Positions 23,206 through 34,129 of a DNA stretch of 64,000 nucleotides are shown here, piece by piece. Position 1 is the stretch's first letter, and the number at the start of each line of letters is the position of its first letter. The notes beneath the pieces were generated by a model. It made no database searches. It was not told the DNA's origin and saw only the letters and a list, made by a program, of their open reading frames with translations. The DNA is from Artocarpus heterophyllus (taxonomy: Eukaryota; Streptophyta; Magnoliopsida; Rosales; Moraceae): the NCBI GenBank assembly GCA_025403435.1, contig CM046349.1, positions 19,366,004 to 19,430,003 of the forward strand, read 5' to 3'. Position numbers and translations under genes: made by a program.

Positions 23206-24602
23206 CATCTAAAGATAAGATGATGGTTAGCCTAATCATCATCTTATATAGCTTTGTAGTATGTGGTATACTTTACACGACGGTTTTAAAGTATTGTTTA
23301 AAGTTTACATGTGTTGCTAGAGGCACGAGTTTAGGTATATTAGATGATGGTTTCTATAGAAAACCATCGTTTAATTCTACAGTAATTGATAATTCATATG
23401 CAAAAATCATCTATGACCATCATAATTTGTCTTTTTACCATGCTTCAACTGAAATAAAGATGTCTCAGTCATGTAAACAAGATAACCTATTGAACTCTTA
23501 ACTCGGTATCCGTATAGGTTTCCATACGCAAAGAAGTCATTAATAGTCCACATCAACGTTATTCAAAGTACGAAGGTTTCCTCTTGAATAGCATATTAGA
23601 CTTGTATACCACCTTCCTACAATCTTCTCAACTCATCGATTAATAATGCCAAGTACCCGTCAATGTCATTTCCTGATTGAAATGGTCTAGTGATCAACAA
23701 AGTTAACATTAAGAACTTCTGTGTCATGCACAAGTCTAGTGAAAGATTGTAATTGACAAGCATGATGGGCTAAGTACTATGCTTGCTAGTAAAATTACTA
23801 TGAGGATGCATTCTAATAGAAGATAAAGCAAGAGTAAGATTCCTAGACCCTACATGAAATTATGGATTCTCCACATCAAATGTCTTCCACTGTGGCGAAT
23901 TGGCTAGATGTCTCGACATGCCATCATCGATTCTACTATCATGGTGCCAAGTTAAATCCTTTGCATGATCCGCATCCTGAAACAATCGTTTTAAGCAAAG
24001 TTCTATTAGAATGTACCACAACACCTTTGCTGGTACACGTTGTATTCTATCTGACTGTTTCTTAATTTTCTTCCACATAGACTCATTACATACTAGGCAA
24101 TTATCCAAGTCTTCATGTTCTTTTTGATATAGCACACAATCATTTAGGCAAGCATGAATCTTCTCATATTCCATTCCTAGAGTACTTAATGTCTTGTTTC
24201 CCTCACATATAGTTGCCAACACTTTATTATTATTCAAAATACATCATATAAAAATTCTAAAAGTCTTATGAAACTTGAATTTGACCACCCAACCGATGCC
24301 TTCAAATTCCATAATCTAATAAAACTGGATAGTTTGGTATACTTCAAATAGGCGCTATACAATGGTGTCTCCCCATCTTCCATCATCGTGTCAAATAACT
24401 CTAGTTGGTGCACAAAGTCTTCTTCCATCGTTACTAAAGATTGTGGGTTACACGACATCTATTTAACAATTTCTTGAAAACTGTCATGTTAAGAGGGTAA
24501 AAAAACACAACACAATTGAAAATTATGAAAATATCATGGAATCTAGAGTTTTCTTGATAGTTTTCAAAACCATTGTTGTATGTCAACATACGATGACAGT
24601 TT

Positions 24603-24640
<38 letters not shown>
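23206..24640 (-). mobile_element. CACTA element remnant, left of a head-to-head pair
   Basis: Subterminal-type short inverted motifs (GATGATGGTT, AACCATCGT, CACGACGG) at 23206-23480 and again at about 24560-24610 bracket a minus-strand TNP2 pseudogene. The outer end at 23206 (CATCTAAAGATAAG) is only weakly CACTA-like, and the inner end is lost at an AT microsatellite (24613-24639). The TNP2 C-terminal part and all further genes are absent, so this is a deletion derivative. Confidence 0.5.
23520..24458 (-). pseudogene. CACTA (En/Spm) TNP2-like transposase, N-terminal and middle part
   Basis: On the minus strand: FIRLWNLKASVGWSNSSF (about 24315-24265), GMEYEKIHACLNDCVLYQKE (about 24170-24115), CLVCNESMWKK, HHDSRIDDGMSRH and SPQWKTFDVENP (to 23862). 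Then, past a stop, RMHPHSNFTSKHST, CMTQKFLMLTLLITRP, GNDIDGYLALLID and WTINDFFAYG (about 23520). Known: this order is the Transposase_21/TNP2 family of plant CACTA elements. Stops at 23859 and several later positions and a shift at about 24237 inactivate it. Confidence 0.85.
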
Positions 24641-24643
<3 letters not shown>

Positions 24644-26785
24644 CAAGAGGATTCCACAATGGTTTAAAAAAAACCGTTGTGGAATATTACACCTTACACA
24701 ACAGGTTTTCATATAAACTACCATGTAAGGTTTAATTTTTTTTTTTTTACCATCATCCACGACAGTTTTAACATCTTCCATGGATCGATGATGGTATGCT
24801 TAGACATTCGAAAGATTCATCATAATGAAATACTTTTGATGCTGATAGCCCCGAGTTTAGTGTGGAACCAAGAAGTCTCCATTTTAGTTTGTTGATGGAT
24901 GGAATGAACCCACATAGTAATATGAGCAGTAGACATAACGCTTGGCCCGTAATACTTGTCAACTACAATTTCTCTCAAAAAATATGCATGAAACGGAAGT
25001 TCTTGATGACTTTATTGATTTTGGGACCTGAACAATCGATGAATGATATTGATGTGTACTTGGCACCATTAATTGATGACATAAAAAGCTTGTGGGAAAA
25101 TAGAATTGAAGTTAGAGATGCTTATTAAGAAGAGACGTTCACATTTCGTGCAATATTGATATGGAAAATTAACAACTTCCCTGCATATGGAAATCTATTC
25201 AGTTATTTGGTAAAGAGTTCTATTGGTTGTCCTATTTGCATGAAGGAAACATGTTACAAATGGATGAAAAATCGTAAGAAAACCGTTTTTTTGGCCATAA
25301 AGATGGTTGTCAAGAGAACATTGTTACATCAAAAAAAGGAAACGTTTTGAGGGAACATCATAGAAAAAGACCCTCCTTGGCCTTTAAGGGTGAACAAGTA
25401 TTGGAAATGGTAAAAGATATGGAAGTACTACTCAAGAAGAGAAAGCGAGGTAAAGACGAGCCGCCTATAATAAATCTTGAAAAAAGAGATCAATCTTTTA
25501 CAAACTTCTATATTGGAAGATATTTTTTGTTTGTCATTGCTTGGATGTTATGTGTATTGAGAAAAAACATTTGTAATCAATAGTCTACATGCTACTTGAC
25601 ATTTCGAGCAAGACTAAGAATGGTAACAAAGCATAGTTGGATTTCATAGAGATAGAGATTAGGCCTCATTTGTTTCTCGAAATGTACTTACTTATCTCCA
25701 ATGAAGCACACATTATCAAGAGACAAAAAACAAAAAAAAAAAGAAAGCTTTGTAAATGGCTTGCTTCGTTGAAAGTTAGATGACTATTTTTTGAACTTTA
25801 AAAAAGTTTGTATCAATTAAGTATTTGAAACTTATTAGCATAAAAACACATGATTGCCATGTATCGATGCAACAATTATTACCACTTGCATTGTAGGGAG
25901 TTCCAGCAAAGGATGTGAGATTTGCAATTATCAAGTTGTGCTCGTTTTTAATTCAAGATGCTCCGAGGTAGTTGATCCTCTTATTCTAGATTGACGACAA
26001 TCAAAGTTTTTGGAAGCCTTGTGCATGCTTGAGAAGTATTTTCTATTGTCATTTTTTGACGTTAATTAATCTAGTAGTTCACTTAGTTCATGAAGCTAAG
26101 TAATGCAGATTGGTATATTTGAGACGTACTTACCATTTTGAAAGATATATAAAGGTTTTGAAGGGTTATGTGAAGATCCAAAATAGGCCAGATGGATGTA
26201 TCGTAGAAAGCTACTTAGCGGAGGAATGGGTTGAATTTTGCTCTTAGTACTTGTCCGATGTGGAAGTAATAAGGATGCCAAAGACCATAAACATTGAGCC
26301 TAGAGGACTATCTATTTGCAATCCTTCATCGGTAAATCAATAGGAATGGAAGTAAGCTTGTTTTTATATCTTATACAATGCCAATGAGTAGAGTCTTTCA
26401 TTGAGGTTCACATGAAGAAAATAAAAAAGACAAACCCAAAAAGAGCAAGAAATAAGAAGTGGTTGCAAAATGAGCATAATCGGACCTTTTTGGAGTGGAT
26501 TAGAGCACACATCTATGCTAAATACTCTACATCACAAGATGGAAACGTCTCACAAGGCTTAATGAAGCTAGCTAGAGGATCATCGTCAAAAGTTACAAGG
26601 TATACAATTATATTTCAAAAATGATTACACTTATATACTCGCAAAAGAGATGAAAAGCTCTATCCAAAATAGAGAAAACCCTTCATGCCAGCACGATGCT
26701 GGATTCTCTAACTGTTTTTTAACCATCATGAAAATTTTCTATGACAGTTTATAAATCATTGTGGAATAAACAATTTTTAGTAGTG
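24640..26785 (+). mobile_element. CACTA element remnant, right of a head-to-head pair
   Basis: Subterminal inverted motifs at 24653-24790 (CCACAATGGTTT...AAACCGTTGTGG, a near-perfect foldback; ACGACAGTTTT) and 26700-26770 surround a plus-strand TNP2 pseudogene. The right terminus CAATTTTTAGTAGTG (26785) is the inverse of CACTACTAAAAATTG, a classic CACTA end. The left terminus is not found. TAT follows the right end, as a possible 3-bp target duplication. Confidence 0.6.
24840..26640 (+). pseudogene. CACTA TNP2-like transposase, middle and C-terminal part
   Basis: Plus-strand blocks in family order: DGMNPHSNMSSRHNAWPVIL (about 24898-24957), MNDIDVYLAPLIDDIKSLWE (25036-25100), INNFPAYGNLFSYLVKSSI then CPICM (25168-25250), KTHDCHVSMQQLLPLA-like (about 25840-25890), FERYIKVLKGYVK and NRPDGCIVESYLAEE (26135-26225), then WLQNEHNRTFLEWI (26461-26505). 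Several stops and shifts. The N-terminal region is absent. Known: TNP2 with its DUF4218-type downstream domain. It overlaps in family coordinates with the minus-strand copy at 23520-24458, so the two come from different element copies. Confidence 0.85.
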
Positions 26786-27850
26786 TATATTATTTATCAT
26801 GTCAAGCATGTTACTATCATCATCTTCCTTATTAACATGAGTAACATGTACATTTCTCCTCGCTACCAATGATGAAGTAGAGATCTGCCTTGATAAGTTT
26901 GATCATATATCATATCCATATAAATGGAACCTAATATTATCATATGATTGTTTTACAATATTTCCACAATCTACATAAGGACAATGAATCATACTCCTTT
27001 TATTAGCCTTCACAAAAACCATAAAATTCTCAACTTCTTTCTTTCTTATATTCATCATTCACCCTATGTGTACATCCATTTCTTATATATTGCTACAAAA
27101 TCAAATCAAATGTTATTTAATATCATAACAATTTTCCAACAACAAATTTATAATAACCTCTAACAATTTCTAACAATAATCCAACAATTTTATGAAACCT
27201 AAATAAAACGTAAAAAATAAAGTCATTTTAAAAAAGAAAAAGAATCACAAAATAAATTGATAGAAGCAATTTACTAACTAATAAATAACTAATTTCAAAC
27301 AATTTCTAATAACAAATTCACTTGGAAAATCTCAATAAAACTTAATTAGCTAAAAAACTAAAGAAAACAAAAACTAAAATACCTAAATCATTTAAGTTCA
27401 ATCTCACAACAAATTAAATAAATAATCTGTAACTAATTTCAAACAATTCTAATGACAAATTCATTCACAAAATCTAAATTAAACCCATAACTGAACTAAC
27501 TAAAGAAAACCAATTAAATAAAAAACAATTAATACAAAATTATGCTAAACAAATAGGAGGTGGTGACACTAATGTGAAGCAGCAACTGAAGGACGACAAG
27601 GAAGAGTAGTGGCAGCAATGTGAGGAACGACGATGGGAGGAGGGTTAGAGAGGACGAGGGCAACATAGAGGAATGAGGGAGAGGGTGATAGAGGCGAGGT
27701 AAGGCAAAGGCGGGCGATGGGCTTCAATGGCAATGACAACCATAGCAGAATGGGGAAAGAGAAAGGGAAGGCGACGGTGATTGGGTGATGAGGGAAAGGG
27801 AGAGGGACGAGGTACGAGGAAGAGAGAGAGAATATTGGGTGTGATACCAT
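26786..27850. other. No supportable gene; AT-rich then G-rich patch
   Basis: 26790-27550 is AT-rich and repetitive in style (AATTTCTAACAA, AACTAA variants). 27555-27845 is a G-rich island (GGAGGAGGG, GGGAAAGGGAGAGGG) whose minus strand is open (27850-27569) but encodes a low-complexity Ser/Pro/Leu sequence. Such islands also occur in other non-autonomous elements in this window. Confidence 0.45.
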
Positions 27851-28061
27851 TTTTTCAGAAAATTTAAAAGGCTATTTGATATCGTTTAAAGTAAAATATT
27901 AGACAACAGTTTATAGAAAACCATTATCTAAGCATGATACAGATTTCCAAAAGACAGAGATCTCTAGGCCTCACTTATTATTATTTTTTATGTAGATATA
28001 GTGACGGTTTCATAAAAACCTTTGTTGTTCAGGTGTGATCTAAGCTACATTTTGTAGTACT
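27851..28061. mobile_element. CACTA terminal fragment
   Basis: Carries the same style of inverted subterminal motifs (GACAACAGTTTATAGAAAACCATTATC; AGTGACGGTTTCATAAAAACC) and ends CATTTTGTAGTA (about 28061), resembling the inverse of CACTACAAAATG. The partner end was not identified. Confidence 0.4.
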
Positions 28062-28289
28062 ATTTATACCTTTCTATGAGTTAAAGACCTAATAAATTAA
28101 TACTGTAAAATAATCTGGCTAGTGCTAATCTCAAAGTTTAATCTTGTCTTCAATTTGAGTTTGAGTAATGGAAGCTTTTAGAGAATATTTTTGTAAGTTA
28201 AGAGATTCAATAGCACACCCTACCTTGTTCATCTTTGTCTTGACATTATTTGGCCAAAAAAAAAAAAAAGCGTTTTCTCTAGTTAACTA

Positions 28290-28475
28290 GGTTGCCAACC
28301 TTATTCCAGCTCTTCTAGTTGAGGTGGAACCGATAGTGAAAGGATAACGACTAGCTCTTCTTGTTAGTTATTTCATTGACCTCAATCTAGCCCTTCCAGT
28401 TGAGGTAGAACTATTAGAGATATAATATGATGACTTATTCTCCCTTGTCAATTAGGTTGTCGACCTTAATCCATT
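28290..28475. repeat. Degenerate tandem repeat, ~85-bp unit
   Basis: About three imperfect units share TAG.TTG.C.ACCT.AAT.CAGC.CTTC.AGTTGAGGT.GAAC and end near 28470. Non-coding. Confidence 0.45.
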
Positions 28476-29153
28476 TAACCTCCTAGCTCAATCACATGCT
28501 TCAGTTCAAAACTCTCTTTTGAGCCCCAGTACCTTTGCTTATAGAATGTCGAGGCTACATTAACGAATGAGGTACCTAGTTGAAACTTGCCACCTTCGAC
28601 TTGCTCAACTTGACGGTAGTGCAACATTGTCACTACAACAAATAGAGCTTGTTGTCGCTAAATTTTTTTTATCATTGCTGAACTGTAGTCGCTAATAATT
28701 TGTTGCTAATTCTTGAGGCAATATACAGATACAATATAATGTCAGGAAAATTTACAGTGATGACATTATAATTTTCTTTTTTATATTTTTCATAGTTCAA
28801 TCAAGTTTTAGGGACGATGTTGTCTTTGTTATAAATACTCCGTACCCATAATTAGTGTCGTCGCTAAATCTTTTTCAAAACAAAAAGTAATAAATTAATT
28901 ACAATTAAATATTAATTTGAAATTTAGTTTTATTTGTACAAAATTATCTGATTTAAATTTACGTTTTTTATTAAAAATATTTGTATTGGTTTTTTAATAT
29001 TGATTCGTACCCTAAGCTAAGTTTTTTCAACTTTTTCTTGGCCACGTAATGTGAACTAGGTAGTTAAATACCTAGAAGATTGTCTTTCTACAGCTTCGGC
29101 ATCTAATCAAAGACTTGTTAGTCCATTTGTTCACCACTTTCAAGTGCACTAGT

Positions 29154-29430
29154 TTAAGTGAAAAGTTCAAAGCTACAGACTTCAAAAATACTAAGATACA
29201 ACTCCAGCTCAAGCTTAGAAAAAAGGTCTATGTATTTTCCATGTAGGCCTTCATCAGTTGTATGCCTTTCTTCAGCGGCATCATTATCCCTATATCCAGC
29301 TACATCCTGGTATATTGAAAACATCTTATTGCCTGGTTTAAACACATCATTAACATGCTTGTAGTAGTTATAATCTGATTTATCGAATATGTGTACTCTG
29401 ACAGTTTCTAAGGATTGCAATCACAAATTC
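29154..29430 (-). other. Unrecognised open frame inside the outer CACTA
   Basis: A minus-strand frame of 88 codons with normal amino-acid complexity (ETVRVHIFDKSDYNYYKHVN, then YQDVAGYRDNDAAEE and GLHGKYIDLFSKLELELY). I do not recognise the family. It has no stops over its length and is unlike its low-complexity neighbours, so it could be a captured exon or part of an element gene. It could also be chance. Confidence 0.3.
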
Positions 29431-30149
29431 AAGAAAACTCGATAGGGACATCTTACAGTACCATTACTATTGAATGATTTTTACAATCTCAATGAATACC
29501 ATTAAAACATCCCAAAATGCATCGGGTAAATGATTGTTTAGATGTATCAAACTCTTGTCGATTGACATCTTTACTACACATTCCACTAAAAAATAAGCAT
29601 GTATAAACATATAATATAAATGTATGCATGGAAAACTAATGTCCCCCTTTACTCCTCATCTTATAGGGTAAGGCCCTATCCCATTAATGAGCGTTACTTA
29701 TGCATTTGTTATTTATTCCACAAGACCTATTTCTTGTGGAAATTTTAGCAGCATCTTCGCTCAGTTCTCCTAAGTATGCTATCAATTGTTGCATATATCT
29801 AGAGAATGAAGGAAGACAACCGAAACATCTACCATAAGGCATGAGTGGAAATGAATAACAAAGATATAAAATTACAATCCCAAACTATCCAGATGAGACG
29901 ATTCAAGAATCACTTAGTCACTTGCCAATTCTCTAATGTATTTAGGTTTATTTAGAAAATGTGCATGTAATATGATAAGCAACAAACACGTATGCACATA
30001 TGATTTTTAGTACTACACTTGCCACCTAATTTTTGAATTAATAGCATTACAACAAATTTGAGATTATACGACCTTTATATAACGACATTTTCTCAAAAAT
30101 CGTCTTGATAAAGGAAAAAAACGTAAAAAGTTACGCCCGCAAAGATGAA

Positions 30150-30300
30150 AACCATTGTGGAATGGGCAGCATGTACCATGACGATTTTTTAAAAAATCAT
30201 TGTGGTAAGCTGAATCTACCACGATAGTTTTTTAAAAAACTGTCGTGGTAGGAGGCATATTATACGATGGTTTTTATTAAAACCGTCATGAAAGATGGTC
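30150..30300. repeat. Left subterminal palindrome array of the small CACTA
   Basis: Successive foldbacks ACGATTTTTTAAAAAATCATTGTGG; CTACCACGATAGTTTTTT paired with AAAAAACTGTCGTGGTAG (30216-30251); and ACGATGGTTTTTATTAAAACCGTC. Such sites are the usual binding targets of CACTA-encoded proteins. Confidence 0.75.
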
Positions 30301-31137
30301 AACGAAAATTAAAAAAGCCTGCCCTTACCACCATCAGTGAAATTTTAAAAGGCCCACTCTTTCTCTCTTTCTTATTTGAATTAGCACTCAAACTCAACCC
30401 TTTTCTCTCTAAACCCAATCCTACCTCTCTCTCTCTAACTCTCAAGTCCTCTCTCTCTACCACTACTGTTGCCACTATCGTCTTTGCCTCGATCCAACAT
30501 GTTGCTTTTAGCATCAAGTGTCTTCTCTTTAAGCTCATCACCTCCATGAACCCACCATGGCCCACATCTGACCATCGTTTAGTAAAATTTTGTTTCTTTT
30601 TTTATTGTTTAGTTTTTTTTTAAAAAAATTTTAGTTATATAATTTTAATTTTAATTATTTACGGTTTGTATATGTGTTTGTATAGGTGATGCTCACTATA
30701 GTTTGATGAACTCTCTAAGTGTTCCTCTCTTTGAGCTTATTACCTCCATGACCCCGTCGTTGCCTGCCTCTAATCGCCATTTGGTAACTTTCTATTTCTT
30801 TTTTTGTTGTTTAGTTTTTTTTTTAATTTTTAGTTATATTGTTTTAGTTTTAATTATTTTATGGTTTTTGTGAACTAATTTGTTTTAATTGTTTAATTCT
30901 AACTTTAGTTTTAGTTTTAGCTTTAATTACTTTCTATGTATTTGTGTATGTGTTTGTATATGTGATATGCACTACACGTTTGATGAAAATCCTCTATGAC
31001 CATCATAGCAATTGTTTGTATTTTTTGTTGCTTAAAACTCACTAGCAATTAGGGCCTTGTATTTGTAAATAATATATGGGACTGGCCATCCTGTAGGAAA
31101 TTAAAAATTTTGGTAATTTTTTTTTACTGCTGACTAA

Positions 31138-31470
31138 TCTTCTATGACGGTTTTTACCAAAAACCATCGTAGAAACTATGCCTTACACAACGGTTTTTAC
31201 AAAAACTATCATGGAAGGTAGAAATTAACCAAGATTATACGACAGTTTTTATTGAAAATCGTCGTATAATCTACACATTTCACGACGATTTTTTAAAAAA
31301 CTGTCATGTTAGTCCCCTATAGAACACACTTAATACCCGTCATTAGTGGCATTCCACAACGGTAAAAAACCATCGTGAAAAGTCTCTTTGGTTCCACGAT
31401 AGATGATTTCACGACAGTTTTTTGACCATTGTGAATGCTTTATACTATGGTTTAAAACTATAGTGTTATC
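31138..31470. repeat. Right subterminal palindrome array of the small CACTA
   Basis: At least five foldback units: CTATGACGGTTTTTACC with AAAACCATCGTAG; ACAACGGTTTTTAC with AAAAACTATCATGG; TTATACGACAGTTTTTATTG with AAAATCGTCGTATAA (31233-31271); CACGACGATTTTTTAA with AAAACTGTCATG; CCACAACGGTAAAAAACCATCGTG. Confidence 0.75.
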
Positions 31471-31490
31471 CTCAATTTTTACTAGTGTAG

Positions 31491-32891
31491 AATTAGTGAT
31501 AATGCATTTTAATCTCATGTAATTCTTATCAAGTTTTAACAAGTGTTATTTAACCTCATCAAGTTTCATCCAATTTTATGTCATTATTAATAATTTTTAT
31601 TGATTATTATTACTTAAATATTACTAAATAATTCATTATTAAAATAATCATCTTTATTCTTACTTCTTAGCCTAATTATTATTATTTTTATGTTTAATAA
31701 TTATTGTTTTTAAATTATTTATAATTAACAACTTTGTTAATTGTTAGTCATTATTTATTATTAGTTAACTATTACTAAAATAACTAATTATTACCTATAC
31801 ATATTTAATTTTTATTAATACTTAACTTTATTTCTAATATTCCTTAAATAAATTTAATTTCTAATAGTTACTCATTTTTATTTCCTTATTTTAAGTAACT
31901 TTCATTTCATTTAACTTATTAAATATACTTGGTTGATTATTGTTTGTTACTTTATTTATTTTATTACAATTAAGTCATTCTTTACAAATTTTTTTAATTG
32001 ATTAATCTTGATATTATTGATTATTATTTATTAACTTGTTATTTATAACTATTAATTATACAATCCTACATCATATACTAACATTTATTATCACATTTAA
32101 TTAAAACATATTAATAACAACCACCACATATTCAAATCAACCAAAGTTAACATATTTAATGTTACAAATAACATATTAAAAAAAACTAAAATTAACATAT
32201 TCAACATAGCATATTACAAAAATATCAAACTATAATAATGAAAACTAACATCAAAACTAATCAAATTCAATAACTGTTAAATCAAAACTAATTTACATAC
32301 ACAAATTACCAATTAAACTAATCTCAAAGCTTATCTAATTAACCATATCAAAATAAAATAAAAATAAAAAGCATATAGTAATCAAAAGTAACATCAAAAC
32401 TAATAAAATTTAATAACTATTAAATCAAAACTAATTAACATACATAAATTACCTATCAAACTAATCTCAAAGCTTATCTAATTAACCATATCAAAAACTA
32501 AAAACCAAAGACAAAAACAACATAATCTAAATTTATCAAAACTAATTACAAGCAACAATTTTTCAATACATGAACAAAAAAAAATCAAAACTAACTACAA
32601 ACCAATATCCAAATTATAAAACCCAAAAAACAACTAATTTAATCTAATCAAATTAACAACCAACTATCAAATTAACAACTAATCATACCACATTTCAAAA
32701 AAAAAAGCCCACATTTTATCCACCAAAAAAGAGGTGATTACATGATAAGGGAGAAGCAAACATCAGCAGTCCGTAGAGAGAGTGAGGGTGCGGCTAATGT
32801 TGAGCAGTGGCCAAGAAAGAGAAAGAGAGGGAGCTAGGGTCAAGGGAGAGATCAAAGTAGAGAGAGAAAAGACAGAGAAGGAGGGTGAGGC
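31491..32891. other. AT-rich interior of the outer CACTA
   Basis: Very AT-rich sequence made of ATTATT/TTAATT words. It includes a tandem duplication with ~142-bp period (32248-32389 and 32390-32495, shared AACTAATCTCAAAGCTTATC) and a purine-rich GAGAGA segment just before the Copia-B insertion. No gene. Confidence 0.5.
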
Positions 32892-33778
32892 TGTCAGACA
32901 TGTTTGCCGAAAGGAGTAAAAATGTAATAAGTTTTTTGGAGACATTTTTATCAATAAAGAATTTATTTATTACTAATATACCAAATCTTGTCCTCTTTAT
33001 GTTCATATTTGTTGAATGTATGTGAAGTAAACAAAAGTCTGAGACTGTCGGTCTAAACCTTTAAGAATTGAGCATATGATGGACAGATTATACGGAAGAC
33101 ATGATTTTTAAGATGACGGTCTAAATCATAAGATTAACAATCGAGGGAATAAATTTGGGTGCTTTATTCATGTAAAGATTGTTATGTTTTCTATATCCCT
33201 ATTGGGAGATGGTTTTTCTTGATCATCGGAGGTGGACTACATGGATAGAAACATTGGCACGTTGCCATAAGTGACGATATGTTGGATCGGGACATAAAGT
33301 GAATTGATTGGGATTAATAATTCTATCTCAACAAATTGATTCACTTTAGACAATCATTTGTATTGTATCTTAATCCTGAGATGAATAGTGAGCCTGTTGT
33401 TTTGACTTATGTCTTTTGATGTACCAAATGGTGACACCCACATCTTAATTGTGGTATGCATGCCGGTACGTTGGAGGCATGACTCTTGATAGCATAGACC
33501 TATTATTCATAGATATGGAATCCATATCTCCTCTTTAGGAGTAGTGATATCCTCTTACATGCATTATCCTGTAATTATAAAGCTAGAGCGCTCAAGATGC
33601 ACAGGTGTAACTGAATGGTATACTGTCTTTGGATGGTAAGTTTTTCAATGATGAGATAATGGAACGTAAGATAAAAATAATCGGGAAGGTAAGACAAAAC
33701 TTGTCCTTAAGCCGATTATGGATAATCCTATGGGGATATGATACACTATGATATGTCATGAAGACTTAGCTATACGGG
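32892..33778 (+). repeat. Copia-B 5' LTR, first segment
   Basis: Aligns with the start of the 3' LTR (52609 on); by eye more than 40 differences in the first ~480 bp. Ends at TATACGGG, where the solo LTR was inserted. Confidence 0.9.
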
Positions 33779-34026
33779 TGTAACACCCACCTATTTTTAT
33801 GTAACGGATTATGTTAAGTTAGTAACTACGTTAAGTGATTTATTAATGATTTAGATTTATGTTATGATTTATGATCTTATGTTACTAACTATTTATCTTA
33901 AGTTTTATGACAGGTGACGATCGCATGGAATCGATGTGCTCAAGTGTTCATTTTAGTTACAATGTATGTTTAATTATGATGCAATGATGTCTTGAATGCT
34001 ATGATATTTTATGTTTTAAGGATAGT

Positions 34027-34129
34027 TCGGCAGGCCAGAGTTTCAAATTCGGTAGGCCGAATAACCCTTAAAGTATCGGTAGGCCGAAGTGAAGAATCGG
34101 CAGGCCGAAGTGAAGAATCGGCAGGCCGA
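34027..34129. repeat. Phased 12-bp motif array in the solo LTR, five units
   Basis: TCGGCAGGCCGA-type 12-mers start at 34027, 34049, 34076, 34097 and 34118 (steps 22, 27, 21, 21). Variants have T for C at the fifth base. The surroundings are AT-rich. Confidence 0.85.

Larger units (their letters stand above)
30045..31487. mobile_element. Small non-autonomous CACTA element (1.44 kb)
   Basis: Ends CATTACAACAAATTTGAGATT (30045) and, inverted, CACTAGTAAAAATTGAGGATA (31487). They align as terminal inverted repeats with CACTA/CATTA tips. Flanked by an exact 3-bp duplication TAG (30042-30044 and 31488-31490), the CACTA signature. Both subterminal regions are packed with palindromes. The middle carries a CT-rich stretch (30410-30480) and low-complexity T-rich DNA. 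The plus-strand open frame at 30267-30623 is low-complexity and not considered a gene. Confidence 0.8.

Noticed and set aside
22898..23242. 114-codon minus-strand open frame
   Set aside because: It runs through the (AT)n microsatellite (Tyr-Ile repeats) and shows no domain.
26412..26624. Separate 70-codon gene at the right edge of the CACTA region
   Set aside because: WLQNEHNRTFLEWI and its surroundings are the C-terminal part of the TNP2 pseudogene, not an independent gene.
28631..28760. Possible CRISPR-like or satellite array from the repeated TCGCTAA motifs
   Set aside because: The motifs are irregular, inverted and confined to CACTA subterminal regions; there are no regular spacers and the organism is a plant.
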